Shown here in pieces: positions 7,917 through 15,447 of a stretch of 64,000 nucleotides of DNA. This DNA comes from Streptomyces sp. LaPpAH-108 (GTDB taxonomy: Bacteria > Actinomycetota > Actinomycetes > Streptomycetales > Streptomycetaceae). Location of the stretch: positions 1 through 64,000 of the forward strand of contig NZ_KB891987.1 in NCBI RefSeq assembly GCF_000373625.1, read 5' to 3'. Under the pieces are notes generated by a model. That model saw only the letters and a program-made list of their open reading frames with translations. It searched no databases and was not told the origin of the DNA. Position 1 is the stretch's first letter; every line of letters begins with the position of its first letter. The position numbers and the translations under genes were made by a program.

Positions 7917-9152
7917 CTAGTTGGAGTCCTGGCTGTCGATGCCCAGGCCGGGCAGGAGGCCCGGCAGAAGCGGGGGCAGCGTGACGTCCGGCTTGGCCGA
8001 CGGGGACTTCTCGGCGGACGGGGAACCGCCTTGCTCGGAGCCCGTCTTGGGCGGGTCGAGCAGTCCGCCGGTGCTGCCGCCGAGCAGGCCCTCGTCGCGG
8101 GCGCCCGCGGAGCCGCTGGGGCTGCTGCCGGGGCTCGCGTGCTTGCCGCCCGCGCTGGGCGTGCTGCCGGGCTTGCTGGGCGTGGCCGGGCTGTGGGTGC
8201 CGGAGGAGCTGGACGGGGTGGCGGAGCCCCGCTCGCCGTCCTTCTCACCGGTGGCGGGCGGCTGCGGGAGCAGGGACTCCAGCGGGGCCACCTCTTGGTC
8301 TATGGCGTCGAAGACGGAGGAGACCTGGTCCTTGACGTCCCCCAGCTGGACGGGCAGCCGGTCGCTCAGGGTCGTCCAGGTGCCGCGATGGGAGCGGGAG
8401 AAGGACGAGAGGGCCTGGATGGGGCCGAGGGACTGCGGGTCCGCCTCGTAGGCCGCGTGCAGCAGGCGGTGGCCCTCGGTGACGTCCTGGCGCATCCCGG
8501 ACAGGGTGCGGCGGATCTCACCGATGGACTCGTGGTCGAGCTGGCCGCCCCGGCCGCGCTCCATCAGCCTGCGGGCCTCGTTGAGTCGGGTGGACGCCTG
8601 GTCGAGGTAGTTCTGGCCGCGTTCGCCGTCGCCCTCGCTCAGGTAGTTCAGCCGGAAGTCCTCGATGCCGCGTTTGAGGCCGTAGAGATGGTCGCCGGGC
8701 AGGGCGTCGGAGCTGGCGGCGGCCACTCCGCCGAAGGCGCCCGCGGTGACACCGAGGCCGAGTCCGCCCGCCGTGAGCCCCTTGGCCAGCCGCGAACGGG
8801 GCCGCAGTCTGCTCAGCGGGCTCGCCCGGTGGGCGCCCCGGCCGGGGGAGCGCTGCCCGGGCACCGACGCGTCCGCGGCTCCGCCCAGGGTGCCCTCCTG
8901 GAGCATGGCCTCCATCGCGGCCACCAGCTGGGCGCGCTGGACGACCTTGACCTCCGGGTCGAGCTGCGGCTTGGGCAGCGCGCCGAGGTCTCTGGTCAGG
9001 GACAGCAGCGCTCCCTGCTCGGAGGGGTCCTCGGTCGGCGGTGATCCCGCCCGTGCTGCGGACTGCTCGGCCGCCGTGTCCCGGTCGGACTGCTCCTCCA
9101 GGGCCTGGGCGAAGGCGTTCGCCCGCCGGTGCGCCGATACGTTCGCGATCAC
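7917..9152 (-). CDS. rsbN: RsbN, membrane anti-sigma factor for BldN
   Basis: A 411-residue protein with a cytoplasmic N-terminal domain (residues 1-120), one membrane segment (about 125-147) and a large extracytoplasmic part. The latter has a helical DUF5667-type domain and a Ser/Pro/Gly-rich tail. It lies directly downstream of bldN; in Streptomyces the product sequesters sigma BldN until the developmental signal. The GTG at 9152 is chosen because AGGAGGT lies seven bases upstream; the in-frame GTG at 9161 falls inside that ribosome site. A sigma BldN-type promoter lies 46-74 bp upstream, giving negative feedback. Confidence 0.93.
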   Translation of the reverse strand: MIANVSAHRRANAFAQALEEQSDRDTAAEQSAARAGSPPTEDPSEQGALLSLTRDLGALPKPQLDPEVKVVQRAQLVAAMEAMLQEGTLGGAADASVPGQRSPGRGAHRASPLSRLRPRSRLAKGLTAGGLGLGVTAGAFGGVAAASSDALPGDHLYGLKRGIEDFRLNYLSEGDGERGQNYLDQASTRLNEARRLMERGRGGQLDHESIGEIRRTLSGMRQDVTEGHRLLHAAYEADPQSLGPIQALSSFSRSHRGTWTTLSDRLPVQLGDVKDQVSSVFDAIDQEVAPLESLLPQPPATGEKDGERGSATPSSSSGTHSPATPSKPGSTPSAGGKHASPGSSPSGSAGARDEGLLGGSTGGLLDPPKTGSEQGGSPSAEKSPSAKPDVTLPPLLPGLLPGLGIDSQDSN

Positions 9153-9197
9153 TGGCGGCACCTCCTCTCGTCATGACGGTCGACTCCTGTATCCCGC

Positions 9198-9226
9198 ACA
9201 ACGAGCGGCTCGGCACTTCGGTTACG
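9198..9226 (-). promoter_or_regulatory. sigma BldN-type promoter for rsbN
   Basis: On the minus strand CGTAAC (9226-9221) and CGTTGT (9203-9198) are separated by 17 bp. Both match the -35 and -10 hexamers reported for sigma BldN promoters such as bldM p1. The -10 ends 46 bases before the rsbN start codon. Confidence 0.8.
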
Positions 9227-9303
9227 GACGGCGGATGACCGGATCGGAAAGACAACTGGCGCTTACGGAACGTGAGTTGATCGGTGTTCGTGGTCGCGCA
9301 GCG

Positions 9304-10089
9304 TCAGCGGGCGTCGTCCGGGAGGAGCCGGGCGAGGGTGCGGACGGCGCGGTACTGGAGGGTCTTGATGGCGCCCTCGTTCTTTCCCATCACCCGGGCG
9401 GTCTCGGCGACCGAGAGGCCCTGGAGGAAGCGGAGCGTGACGCACTCCTGCTGCTGGGGGTTGAGCCGTCGTACGGCGTCGAGGAGGGCGGCGTTGGAGA
9501 GGGACTCCAGGACCGAGTCCTCCGGGGAGCGCTCGACCTCGTTGGCGTCGAGCATCTCGCCGGTGGTGACCTCCAGGCGGAAGCGGCTGGACTTGAAGTG
9601 GTCGGCGACCAGGTTGCGGGCGATCGTCACCAGCCAGGCGCCGAAGTCGCGGCCCTGCCAGGTGAAGGTGCCGATCCGGCGCAGGGCGCGCAGGAAGGTC
9701 TCACTGGTGAGGTCCTCGGCGGTGGCCTTGCCGCCCACGCGGTAGTAGATGAACCGGTAGACGGTGTCGCTGTACTGGTCGTACAGCCGGCCGAACGCTT
9801 CCGCCTCTCCGGCCTGGGCGCGTTCGACCAGGTCCATCATGCGGGCGCTGTCGCTGTCCGCCGCGGGGCGGCGGGCGGCGGGCGCGCCGGACGACGCGGT
9901 ACGGCCGCGTCTGCCGACGGCGGCGCTGCCCTCGGCCAGTGCGTAGCACGGGCCCAGGGGTGCGCCGGTGGCGAGGGCGGGGACGGTGTGCGCGGTGGGG
10001 ACGAGGCCGCGCAGCGTCTCTTTGACCGTTGCGACAGTTGCGCGCAGCGTAGCCAGGCCCGAGGCGTCAACCCCGACGTGTGGGTACAC
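9304..10089 (-). CDS. bldN: sigma factor BldN (ECF sigma, pro-sigma form)
   Basis: A 261-residue ECF sigma factor. Residues 1 to about 85 form the actinobacterial pro-sequence that is removed by proteolysis in S. coelicolor. Region 2 starts at MMDLVERAQAGEAEAFGRLY, and region 4 ends the protein with the helix-turn-helix LSVAETARVMGKNEGAIKT. BldN directs RNA polymerase to bldM, rsbN and chaplin/rodlin genes needed for aerial hyphae. The GTG at 10089 has GGGAG six bases upstream. Regulation by BldD is known for the family; the upstream region holds several dyads (see separate entries). Confidence 0.96.
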   Translation of the reverse strand: MYPHVGVDASGLATLRATVATVKETLRGLVPTAHTVPALATGAPLGPCYALAEGSAAVGRRGRTASSGAPAARRPAADSDSARMMDLVERAQAGEAEAFGRLYDQYSDTVYRFIYYRVGGKATAEDLTSETFLRALRRIGTFTWQGRDFGAWLVTIARNLVADHFKSSRFRLEVTTGEMLDANEVERSPEDSVLESLSNAALLDAVRRLNPQQQECVTLRFLQGLSVAETARVMGKNEGAIKTLQYRAVRTLARLLPDDAR

Positions 10090-10191
10090 GGGACTCCCAG
10101 AGGCAGAGCTTCCATCACGTGCAGTACGGGACCGTTCACCCGTCGTAGCGACGGAGGGGTACCGGTTTGCGTCTGAGGAGAATAACGCTTC

Positions 10192-10221
10192 GTGTAGACC
10201 CTGCTACACCCAGTTGCTCAA
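10192..10221 (-). promoter_or_regulatory. probable bldN promoter with dyad over the -10
   Basis: On the minus strand TTGAGC (10221-10216) and TCTACA (10198-10193) are 17 bp apart, a reasonable -35/-10 pair about 100 bp before bldN. The perfect inverted repeat GTGTAG-n6-CTACAC (10192-10209) covers the -10. ACCCTG and ACCCAG half-sites in the same stretch resemble the core of the BldD box. This fits repression at the -10 but is not proof of BldD binding. Confidence 0.5.
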
Positions 10222-10278
10222 ATCGTCGATTACGTTGCTTCTGTTACCACTTGACGGCCTGCCAGCTTCCGGTTTCTG

Positions 10279-10367
10279 ATCGTTTCTCGACCGAAAACCG
10301 GCCGATTCCTGTGAACCTGAGGCGTTTCCGGGTCGGGCGCACATAATCGGCCGACTTGAGAAACGAT
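10279..10367. repeat. long interrupted inverted repeat upstream of bldN
   Basis: Two pairs of perfect arms are nested: ATCGTTTCTC (10279-10288) with GAGAAACGAT (10358-10367), and GGCCGATT (10300-10307) with AATCGGCC (10345-10352). Together they make a large imperfect dyad 60-150 bp upstream of the proposed bldN promoter. A smaller dyad CCGGTTT/AAACCGG (10269-10275, 10295-10301) overlaps the left arm. Confidence 0.7.
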
Positions 10368-10378
10368 TCAGCGGAAAA

Positions 10379-10407
10379 GCCCGGTCCTGAAGTGGTCAGG
10401 ACCGGGC
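10379..10407 (-). terminator. terminator of the HAD-IB phosphatase gene
   Basis: A perfect 12-bp stem (GCCCGGTCCTGA and complement) with a five-base loop, followed on the minus strand by TTTTCC. It separates the phosphatase transcript from bldN. Confidence 0.88.
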
Positions 10408-10439
10408 TCGGGGTTCGTTCGACGGGGTCTGCGGCGGCG

Positions 10440-11360
10440 TCAGCGCCTGCGCCGGGTCAGGGCGATGGCCGCGGCCGTGCCGCCCGCCACCGCGCCCACG
10501 CCCGCCGCGGCCGGGATGCCGACCTTGGCGGCCTTGCGGCCGGTGCGGTAGTCGCGCAGCCGCCAGTCCTTGTCGCGGGCGTGCTTGCGCAGCTTGGCGT
10601 CGGGGTTGATGGCGTAGGGGTGGCCGACGAGCGAGAGCATCGGGATGTCGTTGTGACTGTCGCTGTAGGCGGCGCAGCGCGAGAGGTCCAGGTCCTCGGC
10701 GACGGCCAGCGCGCGCACCGCCTCCGCCTTCGCCGGGCCGTGCAGGGGCTCGCCCACCAGGCGCCCGGTGTAGACGCCGTCGACCGACTCCGCGACCGTG
10801 CCGAGCGCGCCGGTCAGGCCGAGGCGACGGGCGATGACCTGGGCGATCTCCACCGGGGCCGCCGTCACCAGCCAGACCTTCTGGCCCGCGTCCAGGTGGG
10901 CCTGGGCAAGCGCGCGGGTGCCGGGCCAGATGCGGTCGGCCATGTACTCGTCGTAGATCTCCTCGCCGATCGTCTCCAGCTCGGCCACCCGGTGGCCCTT
11001 GACGATGGAGAGCGCCGAGTCGCGCGCGTCCTGCATGTGCTCGGGGTCCTCGACCCCGGCGAGCCGGAACCACGCCTGCTGCCAGGCGAACTTGACGAGG
11101 TCGCGGGTCTCGAAGAACTTCCGCTTGTACAGCCCGCGCCCGAAGTGGAACAGCGCGGCGCCCTGCATCACGGTGTTGTCGAGGTCGAAGAACGCAGCCG
11201 CGCGGTCGTCGCCGAGCACCGGGAACTCCGGCTCGGCGGCCTCCGGTTCCGGTGTGTTCCGCGCCGATTTGCGGGCGGCCTCGGCCGAAGCCTCGCCTGC
11301 CAACACGCTCCGCGCCGTGGCGGAGCGCCTACGGGGGGTGAGCCATCCTAGAGCGGCCAT
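10440..11360 (-). CDS. HAD-IB family phosphatase (SerB-like) with C-terminal membrane segment
   Basis: A 306-residue protein. [11 protein letters not shown] around residue 57 is HAD motif [10 protein letters not shown] supplies the motif II Thr, and [10 protein letters not shown] is motif IV with the acidic ligands. The C-terminus ends in an Ala/Gly-rich hydrophobic stretch and a basic RRRR tail, suggesting membrane tethering. Such enzymes hydrolyse phosphoserine-like or phosphoglycerol substrates. The ATG at 11360 has no ribosome site, but TATGCT ends six bases upstream, so the transcript may be leaderless. It lies upstream of bldN with its own terminator. Confidence 0.85.
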   Translation of the reverse strand: MAALGWLTPRRRSATARSVLAGEASAEAARKSARNTPEPEAAEPEFPVLGDDRAAAFFDLDNTVMQGAALFHFGRGLYKRKFFETRDLVKFAWQQAWFRLAGVEDPEHMQDARDSALSIVKGHRVAELETIGEEIYDEYMADRIWPGTRALAQAHLDAGQKVWLVTAAPVEIAQVIARRLGLTGALGTVAESVDGVYTGRLVGEPLHGPAKAEAVRALAVAEDLDLSRCAAYSDSHNDIPMLSLVGHPYAINPDAKLRKHARDKDWRLRDYRTGRKAAKVGIPAAAGVGAVAGGTAAAIALTRRRR

Positions 11361-11451
11361 GGCGTGAGCATAGCCAGTCCGTGACGCCGCTTCGGAGCCG
11401 AGAGGTTCGAAGGGCGTGAACTCTGCACGACCGCGTTGTTAAGGAGCGCGC

Positions 11452-11748
11452 GTGAGCGGAGTGAGAATGGGCGGCATGAGTCCCCTCTTCCGGCGCCCGC
11501 CCGCGCCCCAGGAGCGCCTGGTCACCCTGATCCGCAAGCCCGGCTGCCACCTCTGCGAGGACGCCCAGGCCGTGATCGAAAAGGTCTGCGCCGACCTCGG
11601 CGTGCCGTGGGAGAGCCGGGACATCACCGAGGACCGTGAGCTGTACGACACGTACTGGGAGCAGATCCCGGTCGTCCTCGTCGACGGCGAGCAGCACACC
11701 TTCTGGCGGGTGGACGAGGACCGCCTTCGTAAGGCTCTGACCAAGTAG
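11452..11748 (+). CDS. glutaredoxin-like protein (CxxC thioredoxin fold)
   Basis: A 98-residue thioredoxin-fold protein with the redox pair C32-H-L-C35, a central WESRDITEDREL segment and the cis-Pro loop IPVVLVDG. It belongs to the glutaredoxin-related family found next to rex in Streptomyces. It probably reduces disulfides using a small thiol or thioredoxin reductase. The GTG at 11452 is preceded by AAGGAG at six bases. It lies divergent from the HAD-IB gene and upstream of the rex operon, from which 254 bp separate it. Confidence 0.88.
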   Translation: MSGVRMGGMSPLFRRPPAPQERLVTLIRKPGCHLCEDAQAVIEKVCADLGVPWESRDITEDRELYDTYWEQIPVVLVDGEQHTFWRVDEDRLRKALTK

Positions 11749-11911
11749 TCCACAGGCGTCCCGGAACACCCGGAACGTCGCTTAGGATCGGACGCCTGTT
11801 TGGTCTCGGGGGCGGGATTCGCGAGGAGTGTGTAGCTTTGCCCCCAGGTACAGCCCCGGGAAGAGGGCGCGTGACCCCGGTCACGTTCGCCGGGCAAATC
11901 GGACACCATCT

Positions 11912-11940
11912 TTGTGCACACGTTCACAAAGACATAGCCT
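11912..11940 (+). promoter_or_regulatory. Rex operator and rex promoter
   Basis: TTGTGCACACGTTCACAA (11912-11929) matches the Rex operator consensus TTGTGAA-n4-TTCACAA with two mismatches in one half. Its first six bases serve as a -35, and TAGCCT (11935-11940) is a -10 at 17 bp. Rex bound here would block its own operon when the NADH/NAD ratio is low. A further possible -10, TAGGAT, lies at 11783-11788. Confidence 0.88.
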
Positions 11941-12002
11941 GCATTCGACGGGGCGGTCCGGGGACGCATGACCGCCAGCCCCGCTCTACCCGCAGGAGCA
12001 CC

Positions 12003-12776
12003 GTGGCAACTGGCCGAACTCACCGACCGGCGACCCGCAGCCGAGGGATTCCCGAGGCCACTGTCGCCCGGCTTCCGCTGTACCTCCGAGCCCTGACCGC
12101 GCTGTCCGAGCGTTCGGTGCCCACGGTCTCCTCCGAGGAACTGGCCGCCGCCGCCGGAGTCAACTCCGCCAAGCTGCGCAAGGACTTCTCCTACCTCGGT
12201 TCGTACGGCACCCGGGGCGTCGGCTACGACGTCGAATACCTCGTCTACCAGATCTCCCGCGAGCTGGGCCTCACCCAGGACTGGCCGGTCGTCATCGTCG
12301 GCATCGGCAACCTCGGCGCGGCCCTCGCCAACTACGGCGGCTTCGCCTCGCGCGGCTTCCGGGTCGCGGCGCTGATAGACGCCGACCCCGCGATGGCCGG
12401 CAAGCCGGTCGCGGGCATCCCGGTCCAGCACACCGACAGCCTCGAGCAGATCATCGAGGACAACGGTGTCTCCATCGGCGTGATCGCCACCCCGGCCGGC
12501 GCCGCCCAGCAGGTCTGCGACCGGCTCGTGGCCGCCGGGGTCACCTCCATCCTGAACTTCGCGCCGACCGTGCTGACCGTCCCGGACGGCGTCGACGTGC
12601 GCAAGGTCGACCTCTCCATCGAGCTGCAGATCCTCGCCTTCCACGAGCAGCGCAAGGCGGGCGAGGAGATCGCCGCGAACGACGGCGCGCTGCCCGCGAC
12701 CGCCCCGCGCGCCGCCGCCGGGCACTCGACCGAGCAGGGACCGGACGGGGACGTACCCGCCGTGATGCCCGCATGA
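12003..12776 (+). CDS. rex: redox-sensing transcriptional repressor Rex
   Basis: A 257-residue Rex protein. The N-terminal winged helix (residues about 15-75) contains the recognition segment NSAKLRKDFSYLGSYGTRGVGY. The Rossmann domain starts at VVIVGIGNLG with GxGxxG at 100-105, and the C-terminal FHEQRKAG helix is the domain-swap region. Rex senses the NADH/NAD ratio and represses respiratory and haem genes. The GTG at 12003 is preceded by AGGAG. It heads the rex-hemA-hemC-hemD operon and overlaps hemA by four bases. Confidence 0.97.
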   Translation: MATGRTHRPATRSRGIPEATVARLPLYLRALTALSERSVPTVSSEELAAAAGVNSAKLRKDFSYLGSYGTRGVGYDVEYLVYQISRELGLTQDWPVVIVGIGNLGAALANYGGFASRGFRVAALIDADPAMAGKPVAGIPVQHTDSLEQIIEDNGVSIGVIATPAGAAQQVCDRLVAAGVTSILNFAPTVLTVPDGVDVRKVDLSIELQILAFHEQRKAGEEIAANDGALPATAPRAAAGHSTEQGPDGDVPAVMPA

Positions 12777-14491
12777 GCCTCCTCGTCGTCGGACTGAGCC
12801 ACCGCAGCGCGCCCGTGAGCGTGCTGGAGCGGGCCGCGCTGAGCACGGACGCCCAGATCAAGCTGGCCCAGGACACGGTCGCCGCCGAACCGGCCACCGA
12901 GGCCGCCGTGCTCGGCACCTGCAACCGCATCGAGCTGTACGCCGACGTCGACAAGTTCCACGCCGGTGTCGCCGAGCTGTCCACGCTGCTCGCCCAGCAC
13001 TGCGGGGTCGGCCTCGAGGAACTGACGCCGTACCTCTATGTGCACTACGAGGACCGGGCCGTCCACCACCTCTTCTCGGTGGCCTGCGGCCTGGACTCCA
13101 TGGTCGTCGGCGAGGGCCAGATCCTCGGCCAGATCAAGGACTCCCTCGCCCGCGCCCAGGAGCTGCACACCGCCGGGCGCCTGCTCAACGACCTCTTCCA
13201 GCAGGCCCTCAGGGTCGGCAAGCGCGCCCACTCCGAGACCGGCATCGACCGCGCCGGGCAGTCCCTGGTCACCTTCGGCCTGGAGCAGCTGTCCGCGGGC
13301 GAGGACGTCGAGGCGTGGGCCGAGGGCCGCCGGGCGCTGGTGATCGGCGCCGGTTCGATGTCCTCGCTGGCCGCCGCGACGCTCGCGCGCGCCGGGGTCG
13401 CCGAGATCGTCGTCGCCAACCGGACCTTCGAGCGCGCCGAACGGCTCGCCCAGATCCTCGCGGACGCCGAGGGCGCCCTCGCGCGCGCCGTGCGGATGGA
13501 CGCCGTCTCCGCCGAACTGACACGTGCCGACGTCGTCGTCTCCTGCACCGGCGCCACCGGTCTGGTGCTCACCGCCGACGCCGTCGCCGAGGCACTTCAG
13601 GACCGCACCGGCGCGCCCGCCACCGAGGTCGCGGACAGCGGCCGTACGCCCGCCGCCGAGGTCCCGCTGCCGCCGACCACCGTCGGCACCGAGGAGAACT
13701 GCCCGCTGGACCTCGCCGCCGTGCAGGGCGCGAGCGGCTTCTCCGTGCACGGCGAGGCCGCCGTGGCCGGGCTCGACGCCGCCGCCCTGGAGCAGCACGC
13801 CGCCTGGGTCGCGGGCGGCACCGTGGACCGCCGCGAGCAGGGCACCGGCCGGGCGCTCAAGGCCGTCGAGGACACCCGCGCCGAGGCCGGGCTCATCGAC
13901 GCGCTCGCCCAGACCGCCGCCACCGTCGGCCGCGTCCCCGAGCACCGCAGGCCCGAGCCCGTCGCGGAGATCCCGCGCCCGGCGCCCGCCGTCTTCCTGC
14001 TCGACCTCGCCATGCCCCGTGACATCGACGCCGCCGCGCACCGCCTGGCCGGGGTGCGCCTGGTGGACATCGAGTCGCTGGCCGAAGCCTCCGCCGACGC
14101 GCCGATGGCGGCCGACGTGGACCAGGTCAGGCGTATCGTCTCCGACGAGGTCGCCGCCTTCGGCGCGGCCCAGCGGGCCCAGCACATCACGCCGACCGTG
14201 GTCGCCCTGCGCACCATGGCCGCCGATGTCGTCGCCGCCGAGATCGCGCGGCTCGACGGCAGGCTGCCCGGCCTCGACGCGCGCCAGCGCGGCGAGATCC
14301 GCCAGGCCGTGCACCGGGTCGTGGACAAGCTGCTGCACGCGCCGACCGTACGGGTCAAGCAGCTCGCGGCCGAGCCCGGCGGCGCCGGGTACGCGGACGC
14401 GCTGCGCACCCTGTTCGACCTCGACCCCGAGACGGTCGCCGCCGTCTCCCGGGCCGTGGACAACACAGACGAGAAGGACCGACCGGCATGA
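12773..14491 (+). CDS. hemA: glutamyl-tRNA reductase
   Basis: A 572-residue glutamyl-tRNA reductase, the first committed enzyme of C5 tetrapyrrole synthesis. It reduces glutamyl-tRNA with NADPH to glutamate-1-semialdehyde. The catalytic Cys is in GTCNRIE around residue 50, the NADPH Rossmann strand is VIGAGSMS, and the dimerisation helices fill the C-terminus. About 130 residues (roughly 270-400) rich in Ala, Pro and Glu interrupt the NADPH domain between VVSCTGATG and VFLLDLAMPRD. This makes the protein much longer than the usual 420 residues. Start ATG overlaps the rex stop (ATGA). Confidence 0.96.
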   Translation: MSLLVVGLSHRSAPVSVLERAALSTDAQIKLAQDTVAAEPATEAAVLGTCNRIELYADVDKFHAGVAELSTLLAQHCGVGLEELTPYLYVHYEDRAVHHLFSVACGLDSMVVGEGQILGQIKDSLARAQELHTAGRLLNDLFQQALRVGKRAHSETGIDRAGQSLVTFGLEQLSAGEDVEAWAEGRRALVIGAGSMSSLAAATLARAGVAEIVVANRTFERAERLAQILADAEGALARAVRMDAVSAELTRADVVVSCTGATGLVLTADAVAEALQDRTGAPATEVADSGRTPAAEVPLPPTTVGTEENCPLDLAAVQGASGFSVHGEAAVAGLDAAALEQHAAWVAGGTVDRREQGTGRALKAVEDTRAEAGLIDALAQTAATVGRVPEHRRPEPVAEIPRPAPAVFLLDLAMPRDIDAAAHRLAGVRLVDIESLAEASADAPMAADVDQVRRIVSDEVAAFGAAQRAQHITPTVVALRTMAADVVAAEIARLDGRLPGLDARQRGEIRQAVHRVVDKLLHAPTVRVKQLAAEPGGAGYADALRTLFDLDPETVAAVSRAVDNTDEKDRPA

Positions 14492-15447
14492 CTGACAACG
14501 CACTGAGGCTGGGGACGCGGCGCAGCAAGCTCGCCATGGCCCAGTCCGGGCTGGTGGCCGAGGCCGTGAGCCGGGTGACCGGCCGGCCCGTCGAGCTGGT
14601 CGAGATCACCACGTACGGCGACGTCTCCCGCGAGGCGCTGGCGCAGATCGGCGGCACCGGTGTGTTCGTCACCGCGCTGCGCGACGCGCTGGCCCGCGGC
14701 GAGGTGGACTTCGCCGTGCACTCGCTCAAGGACCTGCCCACCTCCCAGCCCGAGGAGCTGGCCCTGGCGGCCGTCCCGGAGCGCGAGGACCCGCGCGACG
14801 TGATCGTGGCGCGCGACGCGCTGAAGTTCACCGACCTGCCGCGCGGCGCCCGCATCGGCACCGGTTCGCCGCGCCGCATGGCGCAGCTGAACGCGTACGC
14901 CCGCGCCCACGGCCTGGACATCGAGACCGTCCCGATCCGGGGCAACATCGACACCCGCGTCGGATACGTGCGCGAGGGGCGGCTCGACGCCGTCGTCCTC
15001 GCCGCCGCCGGACTCCACCGGATCGGCCGCATCGACGAGGTGACCGACTTCCTGTCGGTCGACACGGTTCTGCCCGCCCCCGGCCAGGGGGCCCTGGCGA
15101 TCGAGTGCGCCGCGGACAACGCTGCCCTCGTCGCGGCACTCGGCGAACTCGACGACCCGTCCACGCGGGCCGCCGTCACCGCCGAACGGTCATTGCTCGC
15201 CGCCCTGGAGGCCGGCTGCAGCGCCCCTGTGGGCGCGCTGGCCGACCTCCTGGCCGGCGGGTCAACTGTCAAGGAAATGCGCCTGCGCGGCGTCGTCGGC
15301 ACCACCGACGGCTCGCGGATGGTGCAGCTGTCCACCACCGGTCCCGTGCCCCAGACGCACGAGCAGGCGACGGCGCTCGGTCGTGAGCTCGCCGCCGAGA
15401 TGCTCGCCCAGGGCGCGGCCGGTCTGATGGGGGAGCGAGCACTTTGA
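14488..15447 (+). CDS. hemC: porphobilinogen deaminase (hydroxymethylbilane synthase)
   Basis: A 319-residue HemC. LGTRRSKLAMAQS opens the protein, HSLKDLPT and GTGSPRRMAQL line the active cleft, and the dipyrromethane cofactor Cys lies in LEAGCSAPVG around residue 245. It polymerises four porphobilinogen molecules into hydroxymethylbilane. It overlaps hemA by ATGA and is followed by the fused hemD gene through a TTGA overlap, so the operon is tightly coupled. Confidence 0.97.
   Translation: MTDNALRLGTRRSKLAMAQSGLVAEAVSRVTGRPVELVEITTYGDVSREALAQIGGTGVFVTALRDALARGEVDFAVHSLKDLPTSQPEELALAAVPEREDPRDVIVARDALKFTDLPRGARIGTGSPRRMAQLNAYARAHGLDIETVPIRGNIDTRVGYVREGRLDAVVLAAAGLHRIGRIDEVTDFLSVDTVLPAPGQGALAIECAADNAALVAALGELDDPSTRAAVTAERSLLAALEAGCSAPVGALADLLAGGSTVKEMRLRGVVGTTDGSRMVQLSTTGPVPQTHEQATALGRELAAEMLAQGAAGLMGERAL

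Noticed and set aside
6332..8248. 638-codon minus-strand open frame
   Set aside because: Runs across the end of the SDR gene, the acyltransferase and a bidirectional terminator; composition of a shadow frame.
12332..14503. 723-codon minus-strand open frame
   Set aside because: Antisense of rex and hemA.
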